Source: Bacteroidota bacterium
GTDB lineage: Bacteria; Bacteroidota; Bacteroidia; Cytophagales; Cyclobacteriaceae
Length of the DNA stretch: 64,000 nucleotides
Direction of reading: 5' to 3'
NCBI GenBank assembly: GCA_018266055.1
Contig: JAFDYT010000005.1
Span: 62,001-126,000, forward strand
Part shown: positions 8,701 through 17,090 of the stretch, one piece after another
Position numbering within the stretch: the first letter of the stretch is position 1
Layout: every line of letters starts with the position of its first letter
Translations under genes and position numbers: made by a program
The notes under the pieces: generated by a model
Seen by the model: only the letters and a program-made list of their open reading frames with translations
Told to the model about the DNA's origin: nothing
The model's database searches: none

Positions 8701-11700
8701 TCGAATCCAGCCAATCCTTTATCTGTAAGTACGGGAGTATCTATTTGTAGCGGTGCATCTACCACACTCACGGCAAGTTCGCCGGCGACGTTAACCTATG
8801 TGTGGAATCCGGGTGCACTTTCTGGCGCAAGCGTTTCGGTTAGCCCTACATCAACTACCACCTACACAGTTACGGGTACGGATGCGGTGACCGGTTGCTC
8901 TGTGAGCGGAAGTGTTTTGGTAACGGTATCAAACTCATTTACCACAGCGGTTTCTTCAAGCTTAGGTACAATTTGTTCTGGTGTAAATACATCGACTCTT
9001 ACGGCCAGTGGTGCCAATACCTACACCTGGTCTCCGGCCACCGGGCTAAGCGCCACTACGGGAAATGTGGTGACGGCAAATCCTGCAAGCACTACCACCT
9101 ATACCGTGACGGGAAGCAACGGATGTACAACCAATTCAGCCAACGTAACTGTAACCGTGCAGAATATTCCGGCGTCACCGGTCAACACTACTTTTGGTAA
9201 TGGCACGTGGAATGTATTCTGTCATAACAACACCACGTGGAGCAATTACTACGGCTACTACACCGAGAATAACCTTAGCTTTAACACGACCTCACGATGG
9301 AACGCAAGCAATGGTCCTACAGTAGCGAATGCAGCTTCAGGCCTTGCGTATTCCGGTTGTACGTTTGGGACGACCTCTTATTCGATGAGTTTCAGAAGGA
9401 CAAATTTTACCTGCGGATACTATCAAATCGATATTCCTTCACACGACGATAATGTCACCTTGCTGATTAACGGTACACAAGTATTTCAACACAACGGATG
9501 TTGTGATGCGCACACCAATGTGTGGACTGGTTTTCTGGGAGCTTCGTCAACCGTAGAATTTTTACTCATTAACGGTGCCGGCCCTGGTTCCCTTCAGGTG
9601 GCTTTCAGCGCGTCGACCTCATCACCCCAAACCTTGAACAGTAATTCGACGATCTGTGCAGGAACGACAGCAAACTTGTCCGCTTCTTCTTCGCTGTCAG
9701 GCGCCACATACACCTGGTCAATTAGCCCAACAGACCCTTCGATCAGTTTTTCACCCAGCAATACAGGTACGAATCCATTTGTGGTTACGACGGCCGCAAC
9801 ACCTGCTACTACTTACACTGTGACCAATGTGCTTACCGATGCTGGCGGTACAGGCTGTACCGCTTCAGCTACGACCCTATTGACGGTAAATCCTTTGCCA
9901 ACTACGGCGGTCACACCAACTGCGGTCACTACAACATGCCCGAGTGCAGGAATAACCCTTACGGCGAGCGGAGCGAACACGTATGCGTGGTCTCCCTCCA
10001 CAGGGTTAAGTGCAACTACTGGTTTTTCTGTGGTTGCTTCGCCGACAGTCACCACAACCTACACAGTAGCGGGTAGCAACAACTGTAGTGTGAATTCTGC
10101 GACTACAACTATTACAGTAGTTCCACTTCCCGCCTACACCACTTTCCCTTCAGGCACATGGAATGTCTACGGATTTAATTCCACCACCGTGGGCACCAAT
10201 TATGTAGGCTACTATACAGAAAATGGATCGGGCGCCAGCACGTACGATTTTAACACCGCTACACGTTGGACCAGCGGAGCAGCGCCATCAACCGCCAACG
10301 CAACGAATGGAATTGCGTGGCAGGGTTGTACCATGAACGCCACCAACATGAGCATGAGTTACAAGCGCACAAACTTTGCCTGCGGAGTTTACCAGATCAA
10401 TATCCTTAACCACGACGATGGAGTTGTTCTATTAATCAACGGAACCCAGGTTGCGGCGCACAATGGATGTTGCGATACTCACACCGCAATCTGGACTGGT
10501 GTTCTTAATTCTGCGAGCACAGTAGAATGGCAATTGGTTCAAGGTGCCGGCGGATCAGGTCTTTCCGTTCAGTTTGTTCCGGTATCACAGACTGCGAATA
10601 TCTGGAGTGGCTCAGTCAGCAACGATTGGTCAAACGCAGCCAACTGGTGTACAAGTGTTCCCACTTCCACTACCGATGCGGTTATATTTTCGGCCGGCCC
10701 TCAAAACATGCCTAGCATAATCAGCACAGGTGCAGTGGTAAGAAACCTTACGGTGAACGGAGCTATTTCAGTAGGTGCTTACAACAGTGCCATCGCGGCA
10801 GCATCGGTTACTACAGCTACAACGAACAACCTTGATGTGTATGGTAATTGGACCAACAATGGTACTTATACGGCGAACAGCGGCTCGGTTTCTTTTGTCG
10901 GTGCTAACGCTGGTAACACCATCAGCAATGCCAGTCCAACTACATTTTATAATTTGATTTTGAATAAAACGAACCCGATCACCAATTCTTCAGGAATTAT
11001 TCAGGTAAGTAACAACCTCACTTTTACCGCAGGAGTGTTAACTCAAAACGCATCTCTCAAAATCTTAAACGGAGGATCGGTTTCAGGTGCGAGCAACACC
11101 AGCTTTGTGAATGGCACGGTAACCAAAGTCGGTAATACCGCCTTTACATTCCCGGTAGGAAGCGGAACATTCTATAGACCCATTTCGATTTCGGCACCAT
11201 CACTGACGACCGATAATTTCACAGCGCAATATTTTAATTCAAGTGCCAATGGAACCTATCCGCTTGCGCAGAAGGCCGCCACGTTTGATCACGTGAGTGC
11301 TGCAGAATATTGGATACTCAACCGGACCGGCGGTACTTCAAATGTAGCGGTTACTTTGAGTTGGAATACCAACAGTGGAGGTGTTGGAAGCCTTTCATCG
11401 TTGCGCGTAGCGCGCTGGGATGTGGGTTCTTCCAAATGGCTTGATGAAGGAACGAACGGATCTCCTACCGGGAATACCACCGCAGGAACTGTAACTTCTG
11501 CTGCAGCTGTTTCAACCTTTGGCTCTCCGAATAGTCCGTTTACGTTGGGAACCGCCGATAATTTCAATACACTCCCGGTTGAGTTGACTAATTTTTCTTG
11601 TGCCTTGCAACCGGATAATAGTGTAAGATTAACCTGGATTACCCGGAGTGAATTAAACAATGATTCTTTTGAAATAGAACGCTCCACCGACGGAGGGACG

Positions 11701-12114
11701 TTCACGCTCATTGGTTCAGTAAAAGGAGCCGGTACTACGTCCACACAACATAGTTATTTGTTCAACGACAATTCACCGGTAGCCGGAAGAATCTATTATC
11801 GTCTGGTGCAAATTGATTTTGATGGAAAGAAAACATATTCCGAAGTATGCTCGGTTGAAGTTGAGTCCGTGTCACACCAAGTAAACATTTATCCAAATCC
11901 GGCAACAAATATGACGACTATTGATTGTAGCGGATTAGTGAATGTGTCGGCGGTGCGACTGCTCAATTCCCTCGGCGAGGAAATTTTTGTACTCACGGAA
12001 ATTCATACTCAGCAAGTACAACTCAGCACCGGTGAGCAACCCAACGGTTTGTATTTTGTGGAAGTGGTTTCTGCCAACGGACGATTCAAAAGCAAACTGA
12101 TCATTGCACGCTAG
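5722..12114 (+). CDS. Giant repetitive surface protein with T9SS type A sorting domain
   Basis: 2130 residues, exported by Sec (signal peptide about 1-33, ending SGFGQ) and then through the type IX secretion system. Eight Ig-like units of about 100 residues span roughly 34-853, each with one N-terminal cysteine and most with a second; units at 135-440 are nearly identical (306-bp DNA repeats). Next come three copies of a roughly 140-residue module starting near 854, 1154 and 1473, with conserved GxWNxxxxN, FTCGYYQI-like, HDDxxxLLING and (in copies 2 and 3) HNGCCD motifs. These modules are separated by pairs of PKD/Ig-like domains rich in TTTYTVTG. A region of about 1625-1920 contains a NW-type beta-solenoid-like segment, a fibronectin-like domain follows (about 1950-2045), and the T9SS type A signal begins VNIYPNPA at 2054. 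It is likely an adhesin or carbohydrate-binding surface protein. It is monocistronic. Confidence 0.9.
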   Translation: MHIKSAPKWPFRVAKTTFLAFLLTSIALSGFGQTISTSTISGSPFCAGTSVNVPYTITGSFTGGNVFTAQLSDATGSFASPTAIGNVTATTAGTISATIPLTQAAGTLYRIRVVSSSPVITGTDNGANLTVTAIGLSAPTVAGSPFCAGSTFTITNNLANACTFGAGNTFSVQLSDAAGSFAAPTTIGSLSTTSGGSISVTIPLTTAAGAGYKIQVVSSSPVLTSAASGAFTVTALGISAPTVTGSPFCAGSTFNITNNLANACTFGPGNTFSVQLSNAAGSFAAPTTIGSLSTTSGGSISVTIPLSTAAGAGYKIQVVSSSPVLTSAASSAFTVTALGISAPTVTGSPFCAGSTFNITNNLANACTFGTGNTFSVQLSDAAGSFASPTTIGSLSTTSGGTISVTIPLTMAAGAGYKMQVVSSSPVLTSAASSAFTITALGINAPTVSSPMCQGATFNITNNLPNVCAFGSGNTFTVQLSDATGSFAAPTAIGSGTASGAISVTIPQSQATGTLYKVRVISSNPAIIGTATGSLTINAPGLNAPTGTATRCAGTTFTLTNNLTGCNFFSGNTFTAYLSDAAGSFASPTSIGTLTAVSGNISVTLPATAVSGAGYKIQVVSSSPVVTSPASAAFQINAIALNAPTFGATTYCQGATFTLTYSYPNACPFVSGNTFTAQLSDAFGGFSSPTTIGTTTATAAGNFSVTIPTSTPAGNAYRIRVVASNPSVISPDNGANITINAFGISLPSFAATSFCQNSTFSLTYTILNSCNFPNTPSANVFTAQLSDALGSFASPTTIGTVTSATNGTINVTIPSNTPAGSGYRIRVVSSNPGTGVIGPDNGTNLNITATAGTPSVFGNGVWNAYVYNSNNFTNYSGFYTENNLSFNSASRFANTAPPSNADASSGLAYSGCVTNAAPWSISYKRTNFTCGYYQIDIPTHDDNLTLLINGVSVYSVTCCTSNLTNVWTGFLGPASTVEFQIVNGGGPGNLSATFSNPANPLSVSTGVSICSGASTTLTASSPATLTYVWNPGALSGASVSVSPTSTTTYTVTGTDAVTGCSVSGSVLVTVSNSFTTAVSSSLGTICSGVNTSTLTASGANTYTWSPATGLSATTGNVVTANPASTTTYTVTGSNGCTTNSANVTVTVQNIPASPVNTTFGNGTWNVFCHNNTTWSNYYGYYTENNLSFNTTSRWNASNGPTVANAASGLAYSGCTFGTTSYSMSFRRTNFTCGYYQIDIPSHDDNVTLLINGTQVFQHNGCCDAHTNVWTGFLGASSTVEFLLINGAGPGSLQVAFSASTSSPQTLNSNSTICAGTTANLSASSSLSGATYTWSISPTDPSISFSPSNTGTNPFVVTTAATPATTYTVTNVLTDAGGTGCTASATTLLTVNPLPTTAVTPTAVTTTCPSAGITLTASGANTYAWSPSTGLSATTGFSVVASPTVTTTYTVAGSNNCSVNSATTTITVVPLPAYTTFPSGTWNVYGFNSTTVGTNYVGYYTENGSGASTYDFNTATRWTSGAAPSTANATNGIAWQGCTMNATNMSMSYKRTNFACGVYQINILNHDDGVVLLINGTQVAAHNGCCDTHTAIWTGVLNSASTVEWQLVQGAGGSGLSVQFVPVSQTANIWSGSVSNDWSNAANWCTSVPTSTTDAVIFSAGPQNMPSIISTGAVVRNLTVNGAISVGAYNSAIAAASVTTATTNNLDVYGNWTNNGTYTANSGSVSFVGANAGNTISNASPTTFYNLILNKTNPITNSSGIIQVSNNLTFTAGVLTQNASLKILNGGSVSGASNTSFVNGTVTKVGNTAFTFPVGSGTFYRPISISAPSLTTDNFTAQYFNSSANGTYPLAQKAATFDHVSAAEYWILNRTGGTSNVAVTLSWNTNSGGVGSLSSLRVARWDVGSSKWLDEGTNGSPTGNTTAGTVTSAAAVSTFGSPNSPFTLGTADNFNTLPVELTNFSCALQPDNSVRLTWITRSELNNDSFEIERSTDGGTFTLIGSVKGAGTTSTQHSYLFNDNSPVAGRIYYRLVQIDFDGKKTYSEVCSVEVESVSHQVNIYPNPATNMTTIDCSGLVNVSAVRLLNSLGEEIFVLTEIHTQQVQLSTGEQPNGLYFVEVVSANGRFKSKLIIAR
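6124..7041 (+). repeat. Three near-identical 306-bp tandem repeats inside the T9SS gene
   Basis: Units begin at 6124, 6430 and 6736, each exactly 306 bp (102 codons) and in frame, differing at a modest number of positions. Flanking units (before 6124 and after 7042) encode the same domain but are much more diverged. The pattern points to recent in-frame duplication or gene conversion, and to possible copy-number variation between strains or assemblies. Confidence 0.9.
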
Positions 12115-12233
12115 GGCTTTTGTTGATTTACTTTCGGGTTGTGCTGTTTCGCCAGCGGACGATTTTGTCCAGCTGCGAACGTGGGTATTTTAGGTCTACA
12201 ATTTTTTTGCGAGAATAGGAGTGTTTTTCAGGC

Positions 12234-12509
12234 ATGACTATTGTAACGCAACACACTATGGAAACTCAAATTGTAAAAACCTGCTTTACCATTACGTTCA
12301 CTCAGGAGCAATACCACCACGCCAGGGCGTATGTGGAAGACATGAAGCGTCATCCGCAACGCGTGTTTTGGCAAGGCAAACAGCACAAGTCTGACGATGA
12401 GTTGGTGATTGAGCAGATAGCCCACCGTATTTTGTCAGGCTTCTATAACGACGACCCGTTCAACGCCGGCAAGCACATCATGCGCATGGACAGCATGGCG
12501 ACAGCCTGA
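12234..12509 (+). CDS. Small hypothetical protein
   Basis: 91 residues, hydrophilic and charged, with no signal peptide or recognised domain. The body (FTQEQYHHARAYVEDM, then VIEQIAHRILSGFYNDDPF) reads like a real folded helical protein rather than a shadow frame. Met9 (12258, METQIVKT) is an alternative start. An AGGAG lies about 14 bases before the first ATG, longer than ideal spacing. It sits alone between the T9SS gene and a convergent phosphorylase gene. Function unknown. Confidence 0.55.
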   Translation: MTIVTQHTMETQIVKTCFTITFTQEQYHHARAYVEDMKRHPQRVFWQGKQHKSDDELVIEQIAHRILSGFYNDDPFNAGKHIMRMDSMATA

Positions 12510-12517
12510 GAGAAATT

Positions 12518-13375
12518 TCAAATTCTAGTCAAAACCTTCTCGATCAGGTTTTCTATTACTTGATTTGGGTTTTTCACGAATTTGTTTTTGATCCGGTTGG
12601 CGAAGATGGCGTTCACGCTAAGTGCATCATGGCCTAGCAGTCGAGCCATGGCATAGTAGCCAGCCGTTTCCATTTCAAAATTAGTAAGCCAGAAATCACC
12701 TTTGTGATAATAATTCAAATCGTCGAGCAGGTTTGGAAATCGAACCGGCGCACGAAGTTTTCTTCCTTGTGGCGCATAAAAGCCGGGACAGGTAACAGTG
12801 TTGCCCACGCGCATGTCAGATCCAATTTGTTTTAACAGTGTTTCTGAACCTCTCACTACATACGGCATAAACGGTAGCCCGATTTTTTTCTGAATGTCGT
12901 GCGCCAGGCCGATCTCTTCATCATCCATTGGCAAATCATAAAAGTTCATCAGGTTATCGAGGCCAAGCGCAGCCTCTGACACCAGATAGGACCCCACGGG
13001 GATATCCTCTTGCATCGCTCCGGAAGTGCCGATGCGAATTACTTTCAGTTTTTTCCGGCGTGACTTTACTTCACGGGTTTTTAAATCAATGTTGGCCAAT
13101 GCATCAAGTTCGGTAAAGAAGATTTCGATATTGTCTGTTCCTATGCCTGTGCTGATCACGGTAATTTTTTTGCCGTTGAATTTTCCCACATGCGTGATAA
13201 ACTCGCGCTTGTTCATTTCAAACTCTACCTCGTCAAAAAATTGGCTCACCATATACACGCGGCTTGGGTCGCCTACCGCAATGATGGTGTCGCTGATATG
13301 CTTGGGAAGAAGATTAAGATGATAAACGCTTCCGTCGGAATTCAGCAAAAGATCGGTCTCAGAGATTTTTGGCAT
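12518..13375 (-). CDS. Nucleoside phosphorylase (uridine phosphorylase-like)
   Basis: 285 residues of the PNP/UDP phosphorylase family, which splits nucleosides with phosphate into base and ribose-1-phosphate. Phosphate and substrate elements are visible in AVGDPSRV (N-terminal third), STGIGTDN and RIGTSGAMQEDIPVG. NFEMETAGYYAMARLLGH is the family purine/ribose site segment with its conserved ME. It resembles the Bacteroidota uridine phosphorylase-like branch, but base preference cannot be fixed by eye. The gene lies 10 bases after kmo on the same strand, so it may be the last cistron of the kynurenine run. That would fit nucleoside salvage beside NAD precursor synthesis. Confidence 0.88.
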   Translation of the reverse strand: MPKISETDLLLNSDGSVYHLNLLPKHISDTIIAVGDPSRVYMVSQFFDEVEFEMNKREFITHVGKFNGKKITVISTGIGTDNIEIFFTELDALANIDLKTREVKSRRKKLKVIRIGTSGAMQEDIPVGSYLVSEAALGLDNLMNFYDLPMDDEEIGLAHDIQKKIGLPFMPYVVRGSETLLKQIGSDMRVGNTVTCPGFYAPQGRKLRAPVRFPNLLDDLNYYHKGDFWLTNFEMETAGYYAMARLLGHDALSVNAIFANRIKNKFVKNPNQVIENLIEKVLTRI

Positions 13376-13385
13376 AGGTGAATTT

Positions 13386-14717
13386 CTACAATTTATTCAC
13401 GATCGCCTCAAAATTCAAATGCTCCCACATGTTTTCGATATCATCCGTTTGCATTACGTCATCCATAATTTTTTTCTGACGTCGACCGATAGAAAGCGCT
13501 TCCGAATAGCGGATGTCGTCGCGAAAGGTCACCATGGTGTACAGTGGAACCCAGCGATCAGGATAAAGTTGATGAAGTTTAGCCTCTATTTTTTTGCGCA
13601 GGAGAAATCCTGGGTCGCCAACGAGATCGCGCATTTCAATAAAGTTGTCGAGTGCGAGTTGAGCGATGGCATCGGTGTCGGGTTTTCTTAGCGATTGAAA
13701 TGCACTAAACAGTTCCGGCCAATCATCAGCCTTGTCTAAAAGTCCGTTGAAAATACGACAATCTTCAAAGCCTGCGATCATACCTTGGCCATAAAACGGA
13801 ACAATAGCATGCGCGGCATCACCGATGAGCAACGTTCTGTTTTTGGTCCATGGAAAACACTTTACCGTCACCAACGACGACGCCGGACTGCTTTTAAAAA
13901 GCGATATTGGATTATCCATCAGGCTGAAGGCGTCGGGAAATGTTCCCTTCATAAATTCTTCGATGTCCTTTTCTGTTTTTAGCGAAGCAAACGAAAGTGG
14001 CCCTTCAAACGGAAAGAAGAGTGTGCAGGTAAAGCTGGCGTCAGGATTTGGTAAGGCGATCAGCATGAAACTTTCGCGCGGCCAGATGTGCAGCGCATTT
14101 TTTTCTAATTGAAAGTCGTCGGTGGCAGAAGCAGGAATATGAAGTTCTTTGTAGCCATGGGCGATGTACTCTTGCGAATAATCGAAACGATCAGTGATTT
14201 GCAAACTGCCACGCACTGCCGAGAAAGCTCCGTCAGCACCGATGATCGCGTCGAATTTATCCTCACTTTTTTCTCCGGACTGAAAGACAAATGCTGTTTT
14301 CTCAAAATCGACGGAAGCAATTCGCTGGTTGAAGTGAAACTCAACGCCCTGCGACTCGGCTTTGTTCATCAACACAACGTTGAGGTTGCTTCGCGAAATG
14401 GAGTTGATGAATTGACCTTCTTTCCCGTAAGGTTGAAAGGTGAGCTTGCCTGCACGATCGTGCATCATCCGGCCATGCATAGGGATGGCTGCTTTTTTTA
14501 TTTCGGCTGAAAGGCCAACCTCATCGAGTGCGCGGATACCGCGATTGCTCAGCGCCAAATTAATGGACCGGCCACCGTCGGTCTGTTGCTTGCGCATATC
14601 CGCTCGGCGCTCAAATACACTGACACGGTGCCCGCGCTGCGCCAGGTAGATGGATAGCAATGAACCGACTAATCCGCCGCCAGCAATGGCGATGTGTTGT
14701 TTTTTATCGAATGGCAT
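13386..14717 (-). CDS. kmo: Kynurenine 3-monooxygenase
   Basis: An FAD-dependent hydroxylase that turns L-kynurenine into 3-hydroxykynurenine with NADPH and O2. From the chosen start (MPFDKKQH) the protein is 443 residues. It has the FAD dinucleotide loop AGGGLVGS near 12-19, DGGRSINLALSNRG in the substrate region, and the second FAD motif LIGDAAHAIVPFYGQGM. The start at 14717 is preferred over the longer frame at 14783 because it begins just before the Rossmann strand. It then overlaps the end of kynU by 14 bases, typical of coupled genes. It acts between the missing kynurenine formamidase step and kynureninase in the de novo NAD (quinolinate) route. Confidence 0.95.
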   Translation of the reverse strand: MPFDKKQHIAIAGGGLVGSLLSIYLAQRGHRVSVFERRADMRKQQTDGGRSINLALSNRGIRALDEVGLSAEIKKAAIPMHGRMMHDRAGKLTFQPYGKEGQFINSISRSNLNVVLMNKAESQGVEFHFNQRIASVDFEKTAFVFQSGEKSEDKFDAIIGADGAFSAVRGSLQITDRFDYSQEYIAHGYKELHIPASATDDFQLEKNALHIWPRESFMLIALPNPDASFTCTLFFPFEGPLSFASLKTEKDIEEFMKGTFPDAFSLMDNPISLFKSSPASSLVTVKCFPWTKNRTLLIGDAAHAIVPFYGQGMIAGFEDCRIFNGLLDKADDWPELFSAFQSLRKPDTDAIAQLALDNFIEMRDLVGDPGFLLRKKIEAKLHQLYPDRWVPLYTMVTFRDDIRYSEALSIGRRQKKIMDDVMQTDDIENMWEHLNFEAIVNKL

Positions 14718-15972
14718 TTTTGAAACGCTGATAGAATTGGAAAACATCTTCGAATGTATTGTACAACGGAACCGGCGCCACACGGATCACGTCGGGTTCA
14801 CGCCAGTCTGCGATTACACCGTCGGCTGTAATTTTTTCAAATACTCTCTTTCCATTTTTTTTCATCAGCAGTGAAAGCTGACAGCCTCTTTCCGTTTTGC
14901 TTGGCGGCGTGATAATGGTGAAATGCTGATTGAAATTTTCGATAGAGGTTAATAGAAATTCGAGGTAGCCGGTAAGAAGAATACTTTTTTTGCGCAGGTT
15001 GCTCATGCCGGCCTTTTCAAAAATCTCAAGCGAAGCCAGTTGAACTGCGCCCGACATGATCGGAAAATTAGAAACCTGCCAACCGTCGGCGCCGGTCATC
15101 GGCTGAAATCCTTTTTTCATTTGAAAGCGCTCACGCGGATTGTGACCCCACCATCCGGCAAAACGAGGGAGATCAAAATTTGTGGCGTGCATTTCATGCA
15201 CAAAAACTCCCGACATGCCGCCGGGACCTGAGTTTAAATATTTGTAGCCGCACCAGGTGGCAAAGTCAACGTTGTGTTGGTGAAGTTGTAGTGGCACGTT
15301 GCCGATGGCGTGCGCCAGATCAAAACCTACAAATGCGCCTGCGTTATGTCCAGCTTCGGTAATTTTCCTTAGGCCAAAAAATTGGCCCGTATAATATTGA
15401 ACTGCTCCAAAGACCACCAGCGCCAACTCGTCCTTATGCTTTTCGATGGCCTGCACGATGTCTTCTGTTCGCAACGTATGCTCACCTGCTCGTGGAGATA
15501 ATTCAATGATGGCTTTCTCTGGATCAAGCCCATGAAACTTTACTTGCGACTCAAAGGCATACTGATCGGAAGAGAAAGCCCCAGCCTCCGTAAGGATTTT
15601 ATATTTCGTTGCCGTGGGTTTATAAAATGACACCAGCAGCAAGTGAAGGTTTACAGTGAGCTGGTTCATCGCCACTACTTCAGTCGATTTGGCTCCGACA
15701 ATTTTTGCTAATGCTTTCTTACTGAACTGATGATAATGCAACCACGGACGCTTCGCATGAAAATGACCTTCTACGCCGAGGGATGCCCAATCGTTTAATT
15801 CTTCGCTGATGAATTTTTTGGTAATCTTCGGCTGAAGCCCGAGTGAATTCCCCGTAAAATAAATAGCGGGTTTGCCTTTCACTTTCGGAAGATAGAACTG
15901 TGATCGAAACGAACGGAGTGGATCTTCCTTATCCAGCTTTCGGGCAAACTGAAGTGACGCTTCGAATTTCAT
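14704..15972 (-). CDS. kynU: Kynureninase
   Basis: A PLP enzyme that cleaves 3-hydroxykynurenine (or kynurenine) to 3-hydroxyanthranilate (or anthranilate) and alanine. 422 residues, normal size. GFDLAHAIGN at 216-225 contains the PLP-contacting Asp and His, and the Schiff-base lysine is K244 in WCGYKYLNSGPGG. It lies 15 bases downstream of the alkyltransferase gene and overlaps kmo by 14 bases. With the 3-hydroxyanthranilate dioxygenase two genes upstream, three consecutive-step enzymes of the kynurenine-to-quinolinate path are clustered. Confidence 0.97.
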   Translation of the reverse strand: MKFEASLQFARKLDKEDPLRSFRSQFYLPKVKGKPAIYFTGNSLGLQPKITKKFISEELNDWASLGVEGHFHAKRPWLHYHQFSKKALAKIVGAKSTEVVAMNQLTVNLHLLLVSFYKPTATKYKILTEAGAFSSDQYAFESQVKFHGLDPEKAIIELSPRAGEHTLRTEDIVQAIEKHKDELALVVFGAVQYYTGQFFGLRKITEAGHNAGAFVGFDLAHAIGNVPLQLHQHNVDFATWCGYKYLNSGPGGMSGVFVHEMHATNFDLPRFAGWWGHNPRERFQMKKGFQPMTGADGWQVSNFPIMSGAVQLASLEIFEKAGMSNLRKKSILLTGYLEFLLTSIENFNQHFTIITPPSKTERGCQLSLLMKKNGKRVFEKITADGVIADWREPDVIRVAPVPLYNTFEDVFQFYQRFKNAIR

Positions 15973-15987
15973 GTAGCCAAAGTTATT

Positions 15988-16464
15988 TTAAAATAGTGAG
16001 AGTTGTTCTTGCATAGCGCCTTCGTGCTGCAGCAACCAAATTTTTTTATCAAGACCGCCGCCGTAGCCTACCAGATCGCCACTTTTGCCGATCACCCGGT
16101 GACAGGGCACTACGATGGCGATTGGATTTTGACCGTTGGCCAGTCCCACGGCGCGAATGGATTTAATATTGCCGACGCGAATGGCGAGTTCTTCATATGA
16201 AATAGTTTTCCCGTAAGGAATGTTAAGCAGTTCGGTCCAGACTTTCTTTTGAAAATCAGTTCCGAGGAACTCCATGGGAAAGGTGAAGAACTTTCTGCCT
16301 TCGTAGAAATACTCTTCCAACTCGGTCAGGCATTCGTCGAAGACTGAGGTTTTTAATTCTTCCTGCTTATTTTCTTTAAGAAAGCCAAGCGTAATTATTT
16401 TCTCGTCGTCAGATTCAATCACCAGTTCGCCAACCGGAGAGGAAAAATAGCATCGGCCTTTCAT
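15988..16464 (-). CDS. ogt: Methylated-DNA-protein-cysteine methyltransferase
   Basis: A suicide DNA repair protein that moves the alkyl group from O6-alkylguanine to its own cysteine. From the start at 16464 (MKGRCYFSSPVG) it is 158 residues, with the helix-turn-helix recognition region around 85-110 (IPYGKTISYEELA) and the acceptor C121 in the family motif PCHRV. The frame could extend to 16518, but that would run into the dioxygenase gene. The chosen ATG is 5 bases after that gene's stop. Its place inside the kynurenine operon is unexpected, since DNA repair has no evident link to NAD precursor synthesis. Confidence 0.95.
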   Translation of the reverse strand: MKGRCYFSSPVGELVIESDDEKIITLGFLKENKQEELKTSVFDECLTELEEYFYEGRKFFTFPMEFLGTDFQKKVWTELLNIPYGKTISYEELAIRVGNIKSIRAVGLANGQNPIAIVVPCHRVIGKSGDLVGYGGGLDKKIWLLQHEGAMQEQLSLF

Positions 16465-16469
16465 CAGTG

Positions 16470-17000
16470 TTATACAAACCTCGGGTCGGTTTCCATCACG
16501 GTACCGCACTTTTTGCAAGTGCGCAATTCGGCAGAACCATAAAATTCGCGAAAGCGAGGCAGAAAATCTTTCTCTATATTTTCCAGGTGAAAGCGATATT
16601 CGTGAAGTTGATGATTACACTTTTCACAAAACCAGATTAGTCCGTCGAGGTAGGTGTTGGCTGAGCGCTTGCATTCAATGACCAAACCCACCGTGTTCGC
16701 CGGGCGCTCAGGGCGATGTGGTGTGTTGGCTGGAAGCAAAAACATTTCGCCTTCTTTAATGGGAATGTCCACGGCTTTTCCTTCCTCCTGTATACGCACA
16801 TTGATGTCACCTTGCAGCTGATAAAATAATTCTTCCGTTTGATTGAAGTGATAATCTTTGCGTGCATTGGGCCCGCCTACAATCATGACGATGTAGTCGC
16901 CTGCATCGGCATAAAGGTTTTTATTGCCCACCGGCGGTTTCAGCAAATCCCGATTGTCGGTGATCCACTTATTTAAATTGAACGGTCTGCGAATGGCCAT
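16470..17000 (-). CDS. nbaC: 3-hydroxyanthranilate 3,4-dioxygenase
   Basis: A cupin Fe(II) dioxygenase that opens 3-hydroxyanthranilate to the precursor of quinolinate. 176 residues. The iron ligands fall at H51, E57 and H95, the same numbering as in the well-studied bacterial enzyme. The C-terminal rubredoxin-like Fe site is complete, with C125/C128 and C162/C165. It is the first gene of the tight run dioxygenase, ogt, kynU, kmo. A weak -7 box (TACATTTA on the minus strand, 17030-17023) lies about 23 bases upstream. Tryptophan dioxygenase, kynurenine formamidase and nadC are not in the window and must lie elsewhere if the path is complete. Confidence 0.96.
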   Translation of the reverse strand: MAIRRPFNLNKWITDNRDLLKPPVGNKNLYADAGDYIVMIVGGPNARKDYHFNQTEELFYQLQGDINVRIQEEGKAVDIPIKEGEMFLLPANTPHRPERPANTVGLVIECKRSANTYLDGLIWFCEKCNHQLHEYRFHLENIEKDFLPRFREFYGSAELRTCKKCGTVMETDPRFV

Positions 17001-17090
17001 CGGCTTTTTGTTTTTAATGGAGTAAATGTACTAACTATAGATTACCGCATTTTTCTAAGAGAATTTTTTTAATGCCTTGAAATTTCATGG

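Noticed and set aside
12228-12425. 65-residue minus-strand ORF opposite the small hypothetical gene
   Set aside because: No supporting motif; the plus-strand frame is longer and looks more protein-like.
12518-17000. Complete tryptophan-to-quinolinate pathway
   Set aside because: Only kmo, kynU and the dioxygenase are present; tryptophan dioxygenase, formamidase and nadC are not seen.
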